From JAJKIP01 sp037200685 (GTDB lineage Bacteria; Bacteroidota; Bacteroidia; Chitinophagales; Chitinophagaceae): a stretch of DNA of 64,000 nucleotides. The translations under genes were made by a program, and so were the position numbers. The stretch lies in assembly GCA_037200685.1 (NCBI GenBank), contig JBBCIG010000012.1, forward strand, positions 62,001 through 126,000, given 5' to 3'. The notes beneath the pieces were generated by a model that ran no database searches, was not told the DNA's origin, and was given only the letters and a program-made list of their open reading frames with translations. Positions 26,496 through 35,303 of this stretch are shown in pieces (within the stretch, counting starts at the first letter, position 1; each line of letters opens with the position of its first letter).

Positions 26496-27185
26496 ATGGC
26501 AGATCAGAAAACAGAGCAGGGTGGAAATAGTGGTGAAGTGATTATTACGAAAGCCAAAGATTTTTGGGCGAGGAACAGCAAAATTATTCTTGGTGTTGGT
26601 ACCGTGCTTTTGCTGGCTGTTGGAGGTTTTTATATTTATAAAAATTATTTCCAGAAGCCAAAAGAAGAGAAAGCCATGGATGCGATATTCAAGGCTGAAG
26701 AATATTACCGTCTTGATTCATTAAAACTGGCATTGAATGGTGATGGTCAATACATGGGCTTTTTGAAAGTGATTGATAAATTTGGCGGAACGGACGCAGG
26801 TAACCTGGCTAACTATTATGCCGGTGTTTGTTACCTGAAAATGGATGACAACCAGAACGCCATTAAATACCTGAAAAAATTCAGTACGGATGCAAAGCAG
26901 GTTCAGCAGAAAGCCTATAAATTATTAGGCGATGCATATGGCGATATGGGCAATGGCAAAGAAGCATTGGACTATTATAAAAAGGCTGCCCATTATTTTG
27001 AAGAAGATGAAACTGCTGCCGCTGAAGCGCTGTTCAGCGCCGCTTACCTGGCGGAAACAGTGTTGAAAGACCAGAAAGAGGCGATTGAATTATACAAAGA
27101 AATCAAAGAAAAATTTCCAAGATCGCAGCAGGGAAATGATGCAGATAAATACCTCGCGAGATTAGGCGTTTATAATGTGAATTGA
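26496..27185 (+). CDS. Membrane-anchored tetratricopeptide repeat protein (YfgM-like)
   Basis: A 229-aa protein with a cytoplasmic N-terminus (residues 1-30), one membrane helix (about 31-50, KIILGVGTVLLLAVGGFYIYK) and a periplasmic region of TPR-type helices: NLANYYAGVCYLKMDDNQNA, QQKAYKLLGDAYGDMGNGKE and ALFSAAYLAETVLKDQKEAI. This layout matches YfgM/TPR_21 proteins that act as periplasmic adaptors, but a specific partner cannot be named. It starts just after the ccmF/pdhA junction, and ribH begins almost at its stop, so the two are probably co-transcribed. Confidence 0.8.
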   Translation: MADQKTEQGGNSGEVIITKAKDFWARNSKIILGVGTVLLLAVGGFYIYKNYFQKPKEEKAMDAIFKAEEYYRLDSLKLALNGDGQYMGFLKVIDKFGGTDAGNLANYYAGVCYLKMDDNQNAIKYLKKFSTDAKQVQQKAYKLLGDAYGDMGNGKEALDYYKKAAHYFEEDETAAAEALFSAAYLAETVLKDQKEAIELYKEIKEKFPRSQQGNDADKYLARLGVYNVN

Positions 27186-27187
27186 TC

Positions 27188-27694
27188 ATGGCAGATGTAG
27201 CAAACAGCAAATTATTACATATTGATACAGGCATTCTGAATATTGAGGATGCCTGTGTTGTTTTAGTGAAGACCGAATGGAATGCCGAGATTGTAGATGA
27301 ACTGGAAAGAGGTTGTATTAATACATTGCAAAAACAACATGTCAAAAAAATTGTCAGCATTACTGTTCCTGGGGCGTTTGAAATTCCTTTTGCCATTAAA
27401 AGTTATTGGGACAGTGTTGAAAAAAAGAAAAGACCTGATGCATTTATCGCATTAGGTTGTGTGATCCGCGGCAATACACCTCACTTTGATTATATCTGCA
27501 AGGCCGTGACGGAAGGGGTGGTACAACTGAATTTAAGTTTGCCGGCGCCAACAATATTCGGTGTATTGACAGTGGAAAATGAACTGCAAGCGAAAGAACG
27601 AGTAGGTGGTAAGCACGGCCATAATGGTGAAAGGGCAGCCATCACTGCTTTGAAAATGATCTCCCTGCAACGATCATTTAATAAAGAACATTAA
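27188..27694 (+). CDS. ribH: 6,7-dimethyl-8-ribityllumazine synthase
   Basis: RibH condenses 5-amino-6-ribitylaminouracil with dihydroxybutanone phosphate in riboflavin synthesis. The start is MADVANSKLLHID at 27188, the ATG three bases after the TPR gene stop. Family motifs: VPGAFEIPFAIKSYW (phosphate/substrate), ALGCVIRGNTPHFDYICKAV with the active-site His, and FGVLTVENELQAKERVGG plus KHGHNGERAAITALKM. The 168-aa length is slightly longer than the 150-160 usual because of the N-terminal leader. It is followed two bases later by a LutA-like gene. No FMN riboswitch is seen, consistent with expression from an upstream promoter. Confidence 0.95.
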   Translation: MADVANSKLLHIDTGILNIEDACVVLVKTEWNAEIVDELERGCINTLQKQHVKKIVSITVPGAFEIPFAIKSYWDSVEKKKRPDAFIALGCVIRGNTPHFDYICKAVTEGVVQLNLSLPAPTIFGVLTVENELQAKERVGGKHGHNGERAAITALKMISLQRSFNKEH

Positions 27695-27696
27695 AG

Positions 27697-28416
27697 ATGA
27701 ACGTACAGCTTTTCATACCTTGTTTTGTTGATCAGCTTTACCCCGATACCGCTTTTAACATGGTGAAAGTATTGGAAAAAGCAGGCTGTACGGTAAGTTA
27801 TAATACTTCACAAACCTGTTGCGGGCAACCCGCTTTCAATGCGGGTTTTTGGGACGAAGCCAAATCTGTTTGCGGTAAATTTTTAAAAGATTTTAGTGGT
27901 ACGGATTATATAGTAGCGCCCAGCGCCAGTTGCGTTGGTTTTGTCCGTAACTATTATTCCAAGCTGTTTGAAAATTCTTCTTTACATCATGAAGTAGCGG
28001 ATATCGGTAAACGATTATACGAATTTTCAGAATTCATGATTGATGTATTGAAAGTAGAAAATGTAGGCGCTGTATTAAAGGGCAAAGCCACTTATCATGA
28101 TAGCTGCGCGGGTTTGCGTGAATGCAAGATAAAAGCAGAACCAAGAAAATTATTGGCGAATGTAAAAGGACTTGAGCTTTCCGAAATGAAGGATGTAGAA
28201 ACCTGTTGTGGTTTTGGTGGCACTTTTGCCGTGAAGTTCGAAGCTATTTCTGTCGCTATGGGTGAACAAAAAGTAGAGCATGCGCTGGCCACCGAAGCTC
28301 AATATATTATTTCCACGGACCTTTCCTGCCTGATGCATTTGCAGGGATATATCACACAGAAAAAATACCCGCTGAAGACATTGCACCTTGCGGATGTGCT
28401 GGCAAGTGGTTGGTAG
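27697..28416 (+). CDS. LutA/YkgE-type (Fe-S)-binding protein with two CCG domains
   Basis: This 239-aa protein belongs to the cysteine-rich CCG family that forms part of L-lactate (LutABC) or glycolate oxidoreductases. Both CCG motifs are present: TCCGQPAFNAGF near residue 40 and TCCGFGGTFAVKF near residue 168; upstream cysteines PCFVDQLYP and YHDSCAGLREC complete the cluster or zinc ligands. LutB (ferredoxin-like) and LutC partners are not next to it, so the physiological substrate is uncertain. It starts two bases after ribH. The frame is intact. Iron-sulfur subunit of a lactate oxidase is the most likely role. Confidence 0.87.
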   Translation: MNVQLFIPCFVDQLYPDTAFNMVKVLEKAGCTVSYNTSQTCCGQPAFNAGFWDEAKSVCGKFLKDFSGTDYIVAPSASCVGFVRNYYSKLFENSSLHHEVADIGKRLYEFSEFMIDVLKVENVGAVLKGKATYHDSCAGLRECKIKAEPRKLLANVKGLELSEMKDVETCCGFGGTFAVKFEAISVAMGEQKVEHALATEAQYIISTDLSCLMHLQGYITQKKYPLKTLHLADVLASGW

Positions 28417-28454
28417 TGGTAAATCAATTAAAAATTCAGAAGTAAAAATTTAAA

Positions 28455-28483
28455 AAAGTGGCTTTGTTAAAGAAAGCCGCTCA
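28455..28483. terminator. Hairpin AGTGGCTTT / AAAGCCGCT between convergent genes
   Basis: Nine-pair stem (one G-T) with a GTTAAAG loop at 28457-28481. An A run lies on its 5' side, so it would terminate transcripts from the right (minus strand) better than from the left. Confidence 0.5.
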
Positions 28484-28546
28484 GGCCCTTATCCCAAATA
28501 TATAATAGAAGGTCCACGGAATATTCTGTACAAATTTTCAAAGGAG

Positions 28547-28600
28547 CCGGAAGTATATGAATTCCGGGCAACTTCATATACGAAGGTGAAGCTCATCCGG
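28547..28600. other. Nested inverted-repeat structure of unknown role
   Basis: Outer pair CCGGA (28547-28551) / TCCGG (28596-28600) encloses a perfect 9-bp stem GTATATGAA (28553-28561) / TTCATATAC (28573-28581) with an 11-base loop. It lies between the terminators of two convergent genes, so it may be a small RNA, part of a repeat, or an additional terminator. Confidence 0.4.
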
Positions 28601-28604
28601 TTTT

Positions 28605-28634
28605 AAAAAAAATGCCTTCTTGTAAAGAAGGCAC
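28605..28634 (-). terminator. Terminator of the FAS1 gene
   Basis: Stem TGCCTTC / GAAGGCA with a TTGTAAA loop; on the minus strand the hairpin is followed by eight T (28605-28612). It sits about 20 bases after the FAS1 stop. Confidence 0.8.
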
Positions 28635-28656
28635 TAATAATAAATTTATTAAGGGC

Positions 28657-29207
28657 TTATTTAGGCATCACCACATGATCAATAACGTGGATCACTCCAT
28701 TGCTCTGGTATACATCTTTGATGGTGATAGTAGCCATACCGCCTTTTTCATCTTTCAGCCATAATTTGCCATCTTTTTTCATGACCCAAAGTTTGCCACC
28801 GGCAACTGTTATTAATTCAGCGGCGCCTTTACCCGCTTTGATTTTTGCTTCAAGGCTTTTTGAATCCAGTTTACCTGCAACTACATGGTAAGTAAGAATA
28901 CCAGCCAGTTTCGCTTTGTTTTCCATTTTCAATAAAGATTCAACAGTGCCTTTTGGCAACATGTCAAATGCTTCGTTGGTTGGTGCAAATACAGTGAACG
29001 GGCCTGCACTTTGTAAAGTCTCCACCAAACCGGCGGCTTTTAAGCAGCTACCAAAGTGGTATGGTCTTTTGAATTCATTGCATTTTCAACAATATTCTTA
29101 GAAGGGTACATAGTGGCGCCACCTACCATTACTGTTTTTTGTGCAAAAGAACCGGTAGTAACTATCGCAGCGAAAAGCAGCAATGCGAATGATTTGATCT
29201 GTTTCAT
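28657..29207 (-). pseudogene. Secreted fasciclin (FAS1) domain protein, one frameshift
   Basis: A secreted single-FAS1 protein, likely adhesive. The start at 29207 encodes a signal peptide (MKQIKSFALLLFAAIVTTGS, FAQ cleavage), then MVGGATMYPSKNIVENAMNS. The frame ends at TAA in GTAGCTGCTTAAAAGCC. Adding one T (GCTTTAAAAGCC, near 29040) restores VAALKAAGLVETLQSAGPFT and the rest of the domain: FAPTNEAFDMLP, YHVVAGKLDSK and the C-terminal GVIHVIDHVVMPK. Repaired length is about 184 aa. It has a good downstream terminator. The deletion is in a short T run, the same type of lesion as elsewhere in the window. Confidence 0.87.
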
Positions 29208-29343
29208 AACTTGATTTTTATTTTAGGTTTTAAGTTTTATAACTACAATTACGCAGGTTTAAAAAGTTTTGGATTGCCAAAAGCCATAATTTTATTTATT
29301 CACTTATTTATACATTTGAAATCCGTAAATCAAAAATTAACGT

Positions 29344-29754
29344 ATGGCACACTGGCTTGTAAAATCAGAACCTTCATCCTATAGCTGGGAACAACTGGAA
29401 AAAGACAAAGAAACCGTGTGGAGCGGTGTAAGAAATTATGCTGCCCGCATTCATCTTCGCAGCATGAAAAAAGGCGACGAAGTTTTTTTCTACCACAGTA
29501 ATGAAGGAACGGATATTGTTGGTATCGCCAAAGTGGTGAAAGAAAGTTACCAGGACCCCACTACAGATGACGACCGCTGGGTAGCTGTTAATTTAAAATT
29601 TCATGAAAAACTAAAGAAACCGGTGACATTAGATACAATTAAAAAAGATAAGCGGTTAAAAGAAATGGCGCTGGTGCGAATTGGGCGTTTATCTGTGCAG
29701 CCGGTGTCTGATGAAGAGTGGAAAGTGGTGATGGAATTGGCGGGTGAGAAGTAA
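29344..29754 (+). CDS. EVE domain protein
   Basis: This 136-aa protein is a stand-alone EVE (PUA-like) domain, a family linked to recognition of modified bases in nucleic acid. Diagnostic features: the start MAHWLVKSEPSSYSWEQLEK, WSGVRNYAARIHLRSMKKGD, VFFYHSNEGTDIVGIAKVVK and the C-terminal MALVRIGRLSVQPVSDEEW. The ligand-pocket segment RNYAARIHLR is conserved. No restriction or modification gene is adjacent, so a link to a defence system cannot be made from this window. The ATG at 29344 follows an AT-rich leader in the gap between divergent FAS1 and EVE genes. Confidence 0.92.
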   Translation: MAHWLVKSEPSSYSWEQLEKDKETVWSGVRNYAARIHLRSMKKGDEVFFYHSNEGTDIVGIAKVVKESYQDPTTDDDRWVAVNLKFHEKLKKPVTLDTIKKDKRLKEMALVRIGRLSVQPVSDEEWKVVMELAGEK

Positions 29755-29891
29755 TTAACTTATAGTTGCGGTTCATCGTTTATAGCTTATCCTTTACAGT
29801 TATAACTTCCTTTAACAAATCGCATGGGTTACTTTCTTGCAGGTTTAGGAATCAATCCCTGATTTCTTTTAACCAAATAAAAAGTATAGCC

Positions 29892-30326
29892 ATGAAAAAA
29901 TTATTCATCGGGCTGCTTATAATAGCAGCCGGAGCAGCCACTTATTTCTATCTACAAAACAAAAAGACTTCCGAAGCGAACGCCCTTCAAAAAGAATTAG
30001 TGATTGGCAAATGGAAAATGGAATCCGTGCAAGCAGTTACTGATTCCAGTAATGATTTGCTGACGGGCATTATGGCAACTGTAGATTCAAATTTATTGAA
30101 GTACAATTACGAATTCACGAAGGAGGGGAACATTCTCCGATCATTGGGTGACTCTATAACCAAGGACACATCCCGCTATGCATGGGATAAAAAAGACCAA
30201 ATCATTTGGAAAGATGATGCAGCGGATACGATCGGTACAACCCTGCAAATTTTTAAACTGAATAAAGACAGCCTGCAGGTGCAAAGCAGCGACAGTACAA
30301 TCGTACTATTTACAAAGCTGAAATGA
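29892..30326 (+). CDS. Small membrane-anchored or secreted protein, lipocalin-like
   Basis: The start at 29892 gives MKKLFIGLLIIAAGAATYFY, an N-terminal hydrophobic anchor, followed by QNKKTSEANALQ. The remaining residues begin LVIGKWKMESVQAV and end QVQSSDSTIVLFTKLK, with YEFTKEGNIL, YAWDKKDQIIW and IFKLNKDSLQVQ between. A G-x-W near the start and repeated beta-strands recall the lipocalin-like DUF4923/DUF5004 families of Bacteroidota, but I cannot assign one. Length 144 aa. It is followed by a strong terminator. Function unknown. Confidence 0.7.
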   Translation: MKKLFIGLLIIAAGAATYFYLQNKKTSEANALQKELVIGKWKMESVQAVTDSSNDLLTGIMATVDSNLLKYNYEFTKEGNILRSLGDSITKDTSRYAWDKKDQIIWKDDAADTIGTTLQIFKLNKDSLQVQSSDSTIVLFTKLK

Positions 30327-30332
30327 TTTTAT

Positions 30333-30370
30333 CAACTACGCCATGGTTTTAAACTGTGGCGTAGTTGTTT
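30333..30370 (+). terminator. Strong terminator of the 29892-30326 gene
   Basis: Perfect 11-bp stem CAACTACGCCA / TGGCGTAGTTG with a 13-base loop and TTTAT after it. Confidence 0.78.
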
Positions 30371-30419
30371 ATGCAAAAAAGAATCTTTCGCATCTTTTAG
30401 CCATAACTAAATTAAAGCC

Positions 30420-31328
30420 ATGAAATATTTTAAATTAACTACAGTGATTGCAGTGTTGACACTATTGTTTTCCTGTAGAAACAAAGAAATGTCTGCTCAG
30501 AATGAGATCGATAAAAAATCGATAACCCAATTGGATCATGGTGAGCTGAAAGAAAATGAGGTCAACAATAATTTTTATTCCGATTCCATAGGAACACCCC
30601 AAGCCCCTGATCCAAGGAAAAAATCACAACAAGCTTCGCAACCAGAAATAAAACAAGATTGGGATAAAAAAATAATTAAAACGGCTTCGCTTAATCTGGA
30701 AGTGAAAGATTATAAAGATTATTATTTATCCCTCCGGGAAAAAGTCAGGAACCTTGGAGGTTATATCGCACAGGAAGAACAAAATCAATCAGACTATAAA
30801 ATTGAGAACACACTTTCCATTAAAGTGCCTGTTGATCAATTTGACAATGCTGTTACGCAACTCAGTGCTAATATCGAAAAGCTGAATGAAAAGAAAATAA
30901 CTTCTGAAGACGTAACAGGAGAATTTATAGATACTAAATCAAGGATGGAAGCAAAAAAACATGTGAGAGAACGTTATTTAGGTTTATTAAACCAGGCAAA
31001 GAATATGGAAGAAATCTTAAGCGTTCAATCAGAAATAAATGGTATCCAGGAGCAAATCGAATCAGGGCTTGGAAGAGTAGAATATTTAAGCCATGCTTCA
31101 GCATTCAGCACGATTAATCTTACTTATTACCAGGTAGTAAACTCTTCAGCAAAAGATAATGATAAACCTTCCTTTGCTGCAAGATTTGGCAATGCCTTCA
31201 GAACTGGTTGGGACGGCGTAGCAGGATTCTTTGTTGGGCTAGTTTCAATATGGCCTTTAATTTTATTAATTTTTTCAGGCATTTTTATTTATAAAAAAGT
31301 AAAATTGCAAAAACTCAAACAGGCTTAA
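30420..31328 (+). CDS. DUF4349 lipoprotein
   Basis: A 302-aa envelope protein. The lipobox LLFSC places the lipidated cysteine at residue 19. The DUF4349 domain covers about 80-290: KIIKTASLNLEVKDYKDYY, LGGYIAQEEQNQSDYK, SIKVPVDQFDNAVTQLS, EDVTGEFIDTKSRMEAKKHV and a coiled-coil (MEEILSVQSEINGIQEQIES). A membrane helix (about 270-290, GLVSIWPLILLIFSGIFIYK) follows, as is typical. The function of DUF4349 is not established; it is often found in envelope-stress contexts. It has a single clean frame and stands just upstream of the sirtuin gene, which has its own promoter. Confidence 0.88.
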   Translation: MKYFKLTTVIAVLTLLFSCRNKEMSAQNEIDKKSITQLDHGELKENEVNNNFYSDSIGTPQAPDPRKKSQQASQPEIKQDWDKKIIKTASLNLEVKDYKDYYLSLREKVRNLGGYIAQEEQNQSDYKIENTLSIKVPVDQFDNAVTQLSANIEKLNEKKITSEDVTGEFIDTKSRMEAKKHVRERYLGLLNQAKNMEEILSVQSEINGIQEQIESGLGRVEYLSHASAFSTINLTYYQVVNSSAKDNDKPSFAARFGNAFRTGWDGVAGFFVGLVSIWPLILLIFSGIFIYKKVKLQKLKQA

Positions 31329-31370
31329 TATATCTGGTAGGTACAGGACAACTAAAAAAATTGACCTGCT

Positions 31371-31378
31371 TATATTTG
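31371..31378 (+). promoter_or_regulatory. -7 element TATATTTG before the sirtuin gene
   Basis: Exact TAnnTTTG match ending four bases before ATG 31383, implying a leaderless or near-leaderless mRNA. Confidence 0.5.
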
Positions 31379-31382
31379 CAAC

Positions 31383-32069
31383 ATGTCAAAAAAGAAACTT
31401 GTCATCCTCACCGGCGCCGGCATCAGCGCTGAAAGCGGCCTCAGAACATTCCGCGACAGCGATGGCCTTTGGGAAGGATATAATGTAACCGAAGTTGCCA
31501 CACCACGGGGATGGAGAAAAGATCCGCAACTGGTACTTGATTTTTATAATATGCGCCGCAAAGATGTAGCCGGGGCGAAACCAAACGCGGCGCATCATGG
31601 ATTAGCGGAATTGGAAAAGCATTATGATGTAACAATCATTACACAAAACATCGACGACTTACACGAAAGGGCGGGCTCCACCAATGTAATGCACCTGCAC
31701 GGGGAAATTTTTAAAATGCGAAGTGAATGGGATGAACAGTTAGTTTATGAAATACGTAATGATATTAAATTAGGAGATAAAGCCGAAGATGGATCACAGT
31801 TGCGTCCCAATATTGTATGGTTTGAAGAACCTGTTCCAAAAATAGAAGAAGCTATTCCCATTGTTTACGCCGCGGATATTTTTGTTGTAGTCGGCACATC
31901 TCTGGTTGTTTACCCCGCTGCCGGTTTGATAAATTACACAGCAAGGGATATTCCAAAATATATTATTGATAAACAAATTCCTTATACATCGCCTCTTCAC
32001 AATCTTACAGCCATCGAAAAACCGGCTACAGAAGGTATTGTACAGTTGCTGGAACTTCTTATTAAATAA
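31383..32069 (+). CDS. NAD-dependent deacylase, class III sirtuin lacking zinc cysteines
   Basis: Sirtuins remove acyl groups from lysine using NAD+. NAD-binding GAGISAESGLRTFRD (residues 11-25), TQNIDDLHERAG (88-99) and the catalytic His106 in HLHGEIF are present. Tyr55 and Arg58 (FYNMRR) are the pair that favours negatively charged acyl groups such as succinyl, so desuccinylase or demalonylase activity is likely. The small-domain stretch (about 110-150, RSEWDEQLVYEIRNDIKLGD) contains no cysteine, so the usual four-Cys zinc site is absent. The length of 228 aa is compact. The gene is monocistronic as far as can be seen. Confidence 0.9.
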   Translation: MSKKKLVILTGAGISAESGLRTFRDSDGLWEGYNVTEVATPRGWRKDPQLVLDFYNMRRKDVAGAKPNAAHHGLAELEKHYDVTIITQNIDDLHERAGSTNVMHLHGEIFKMRSEWDEQLVYEIRNDIKLGDKAEDGSQLRPNIVWFEEPVPKIEEAIPIVYAADIFVVVGTSLVVYPAAGLINYTARDIPKYIIDKQIPYTSPLHNLTAIEKPATEGIVQLLELLIK

Positions 32070-32141
32070 CTCATTTAAGACCAGGATAAACTTTAAGTTT
32101 TCACTAACAGGATAGGCGTTATTATTGCGGCGAATACTTTC

Positions 32142-33454
32142 ATGAAAAAATATTTATTCTTACTTCTTTTACTGGTTTTCTCCGTATTGATCCGTGCACA
32201 AGATTATGTTTACTTCAGGCAGGTGCGTGACTATACCAGCAAGCAATCCGCCAATAAATTTGATTCCTTACAGAAAGAACTTACCAATCGCTTAGGCGCC
32301 GGTTTGCATTATCTCTATCCCTTGTACCAGGCGCTTGCCTGGGAAGATAAGTTCAGGAAACAATGGGGGAGAAAAACTTTTACGGCAACTTCAGCCAATT
32401 ACTTTCTTTCGCCGGCGATTATCCAATGGCATTGACTTATGAGGAAAAATCATTTGATTCATTACAGGAGCCTGTAAAAAAACATATTGAAGATGAAATA
32501 GCGCAGTTAAAGAATATCCAATATGCATCCGCAAAAAGTTCCATCCTTGATAATGCACAGCATTACCAGGTGGTCATGATAAACGAAGCGCATAATAAAC
32601 CTTTGCACCGGGCATTTACATACAGTTTGCTGGAAGACCTTTATAAATCAGGGTATCAATACCTGGCGATGGAAATGCTTAACAACTTCAGCAATCAATG
32701 TCTCGATTCAGTAAATGTTTTCACCGGTTATTACAGCACCGAACCTGTTGGTGGCGAGTTGGTGAGAAAAGCGTTGCAAATAGGATTTAAATTAATATCC
32801 TATGAGGATACGCTGGCAACCAAACATACAGGCACACAAAGAGATTCCATACAAGCCGTCAATATTTATAACGTTATTAAAAATGATCCAAATGCAAAAA
32901 TATTGGTACACGCCGGCTACGGGCATATCAGCGAAGAACCAATAGCGGACTACAAACCCATGGCGTGGTGGTTCAAAAAATTATCTGGCATTGATCCTTT
33001 CACAGTAGATCAAACGGTGATGACGGAAGGAAGTAATTATGAATATGGGCGATTATATTATGACTATTTCACCAGCAAGTTTACCATTACCGAACCTTCT
33101 ATCGTTTTTGAAAACAAACGGCCATTCAATCCGTTGCAGGAAAAAGGTTATGATGTAATCGTTATTCATCCCCGCACTATTTACCAGAATAACCGGCCAT
33201 CATGGGCATCATTAGGAGGGGTGAGACAAGCGGTATTAGTACAACCTACCGAAAGAACTTTATTCTTTGTGCAGGCCTATTATGCAAATGAATATGATGC
33301 AGACAACCTCGGCTTGCTTGTTCCTGCCGATCAAACTTATGTCGCTACAAGAGAAGGATATTATTGTCTTTACTTACGAAAAGGGAAATACAAAATCGTA
33401 TTGCGGGATATCGGCTACAAAATACTTTCAGTAAAAGACCGGGAAGTAAATTAA
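32142..33454 (+). pseudogene. Secreted ChaN/TraB-like protein of unknown function, one frameshift
   Basis: The start MKKYLFLLLLLVFSVLIRAQ (signal peptide) continues as DYVYFRQVRDYTSKQSANKF to FRKQWG at about 32363, where the frame breaks in TGGGGGAG. One extra G would restore GEKNFYGNFSQLLSFAGDYP and the rest. The main domain has HYQVVMINEAHNKPLHRAFT, YQYLAMEMLNNF, ILVHAGYGHISEEP and a C-terminal beta region (EKGYDVIVIHPRTIYQNNR). The E-x-H ... H-R and HAGYGH motifs resemble the ChaN/TraB/EreA superfamily, but the assignment is tentative. Repaired length is about 437 aa. No partner genes suggest a role. Confidence 0.6.
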
Positions 33455-33460
33455 CAATTA

Positions 33461-34958
33461 TTATTCTTCAATAAATGTTATGCCCAGCTCGGACAACTCA
33501 TCCAGCACCGGTTCATAAATTTCTTTGGAAACAGGAATATGCAAACCTGTTAATGTCATTTGCCCGTTCAATATCAATTTAGCGGCAATGCCCAATGGCA
33601 ATCCCACCGTCTTCGCCATAGCAGTATGCAAATTGTTTTCACCTTTCACAGTAAGGGAACTGTTTATTGCAAACTGTTCATCATTGATGGAGTATTCAAT
33701 TTCATGCAGCATCACGATCATATCCTTATCCTCCGGCTGCAATGACAATTTCTTTTCCATCGCAAATTGCAAAATATCAGCAGGGCTGCACATGCCTTTA
33801 TTTACTTTTGTTTCCATATCATCCAACCCCAGGAAAAATAATTGCTTTAATGTAAGGTTTGCTTCATGCATATTATGTGCAAGAAAACCAGCCGCACGGT
33901 CCTTCACATCATCCAGTTCTATTTCTTCCAGGTTGCCTTTATCATCCGCCGCCATAAAAGATTGTGGCAATTCATCGCCTTCACCTTTTGCTTCATCTTC
34001 AAATTCCGCCAGCTTTAGCAAATTCTCCAGCATCTCTTTTGTTTTTGAAAAACGTTCTTCCAGTTTTTAGATATCCATTCGCCAAAACCATTTTTATCCA
34101 TATGTTCTTTAAATAACTCACCAATGGTTTTATCATCAGTTTGGTATTGCGGTGTTTCGCCTGTTAAATGCAGGTCAATAATATTTTTCCAGCCGTACAT
34201 AAAATCAGGATGACGCAAGGTCGTACGAATAAAAGTGGGAATGGCTTCCAATCCATACAAAGAAGTATAGCTCAGCGAATCTCTGTTTGCATACCAGCTT
34301 AACACACCGATGCCGGGCACCTGCACCATTTTTTCTCCGGCAAACACTTCCTCATACTGTAATTTTTTTTCCTCATTATTCTCCGGTAATGTGCCCCGGA
34401 TTTTCCGGCCAATACAATATTCTTCGGGTTCCAGCTTATTTTATAATGCCACGGGTTATCATCACTTTCAGGAGCAACCAATCCACCACAATGTGATTTG
34501 AATGATGTAATGTTTCCACCTTTACTGCGAATCTCATCGATCAGTTTCATCGCACTCATATGATCAATCCCGGGATCAAGTCCCATTTCACATAAAAAAA
34601 ACAATCCCTTATTTTTAATTTCATTTTCCAATCGCCGCATCTCTTCATCAACATAAGAAGCGGTAAGAAGATACTTGGAAAATTTTATACAATCTTTCGC
34701 CACCAGCAAGTGCAATGCGGGTGGAAGCATCGAAATAACCAAATCCGATTCGCTGATATGGCTTCCTCTTTTTTCATCGTCCGCAATATCAAAAGACACC
34801 GCCTTGCCATAAGGAGAATCATGTATTTTATTCAGGGCCAGTTGCAGGTTAGCATCAGCAACAACAAGTTTCCAGTTCTCCGCCCTCGCATGAGAAAGAA
34901 GATAATCAATCAACACCGTCGCTGATTTTCCTGCACCAACTAATAGTATCTTCTTCAT
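33461..34958 (-). pseudogene. Saccharopine dehydrogenase-like protein, two frameshifts
   Basis: Saccharopine dehydrogenases carry out NAD(P)-dependent steps of lysine metabolism; relatives have broader roles. The N-terminal Rossmann part starts MKKILLVGAGKSATVLIDYL (34958), with VISMLPPALHLLVAKDC, FLCEMGLDPGIDHMSAMKLI and FKSHCGGLVAPESDDNPWHY. The second frame holds FAGEKMVQVPGIGVLSWYAN and TSLYGLEAIPTFIRTTLRHP, and the third, NNLHTAMAKTVGLPLGIAAK to the C-terminus TFIEE. Breaks: one G short near 34396 (CCGGAG for CCGGGAG) and one A short near 34067 (AAAAAC for AAAAAAC). Repaired length is about 450 aa, with all family blocks in order. The deletion sites are homopolymers, so the gene may be intact in the organism. 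Confidence 0.85.
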
Positions 34959-35008
34959 ACAGCAAATATCCGTAAATAAAAACAGCAGGTATTGTATAAA
35001 GTTTTTTT

Positions 35009-35180
35009 GGAGCCCAGCAGCATTGCTGCCCTGAGCGAAGTCGAAGGATCATCGCCTGTTGTTGAGCGAAGCGAAATCCCGATGAAATCGGGACGGCGCA
35101 TTATTAACCCAACTGCATTGCTACTATCAACTTCCGTTGCGTCGCACTCTTCATCGTTCTGTTCGCTATTCAGCATTTTA
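35009..35180 (-). repeat. Mosaic intergenic repeat, copy E (composite, inverted)
   Basis: Contains CCTGAGCGAAGTCGAAGGAT, ATCCCGATGAAATCGGGA, AACCCAACTGCATTGCTACT, GTTGCGTCGCACTCTTCATC and TTCGCTATTCAGCATTTT. The block structure agrees with copies F and G, read in the opposite direction to G. Confidence 0.8.
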
Positions 35181-35204
35181 GAAAAGTCCGATTATATCAT
35201 ACTC

Positions 35205-35275
35205 TTCTAAAAGCAAGGGCTGTGTGTTGTTCCTCTCCTTTAGGAGAGGTTAGGTGAGGTTTCAATTCAGGCATA
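35205..35275. repeat. Palindrome-bearing intergenic repeat, copy 2
   Basis: GCAAGGGCTGTGTGTTGTTC, CTCTCCTTTAGGAGAGG and TTAGGTGAGGT; reverse complement of the repeat at 24568-24640. Confidence 0.7.
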
Positions 35276-35303
35276 CAATATGCTGTATTCTAAAAAAACA
35301 TTT

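Noticed and set aside
34015..34347. Separate small proteins in the saccharopine dehydrogenase region
   Set aside because: They are consecutive pieces of one protein with one-base breaks.
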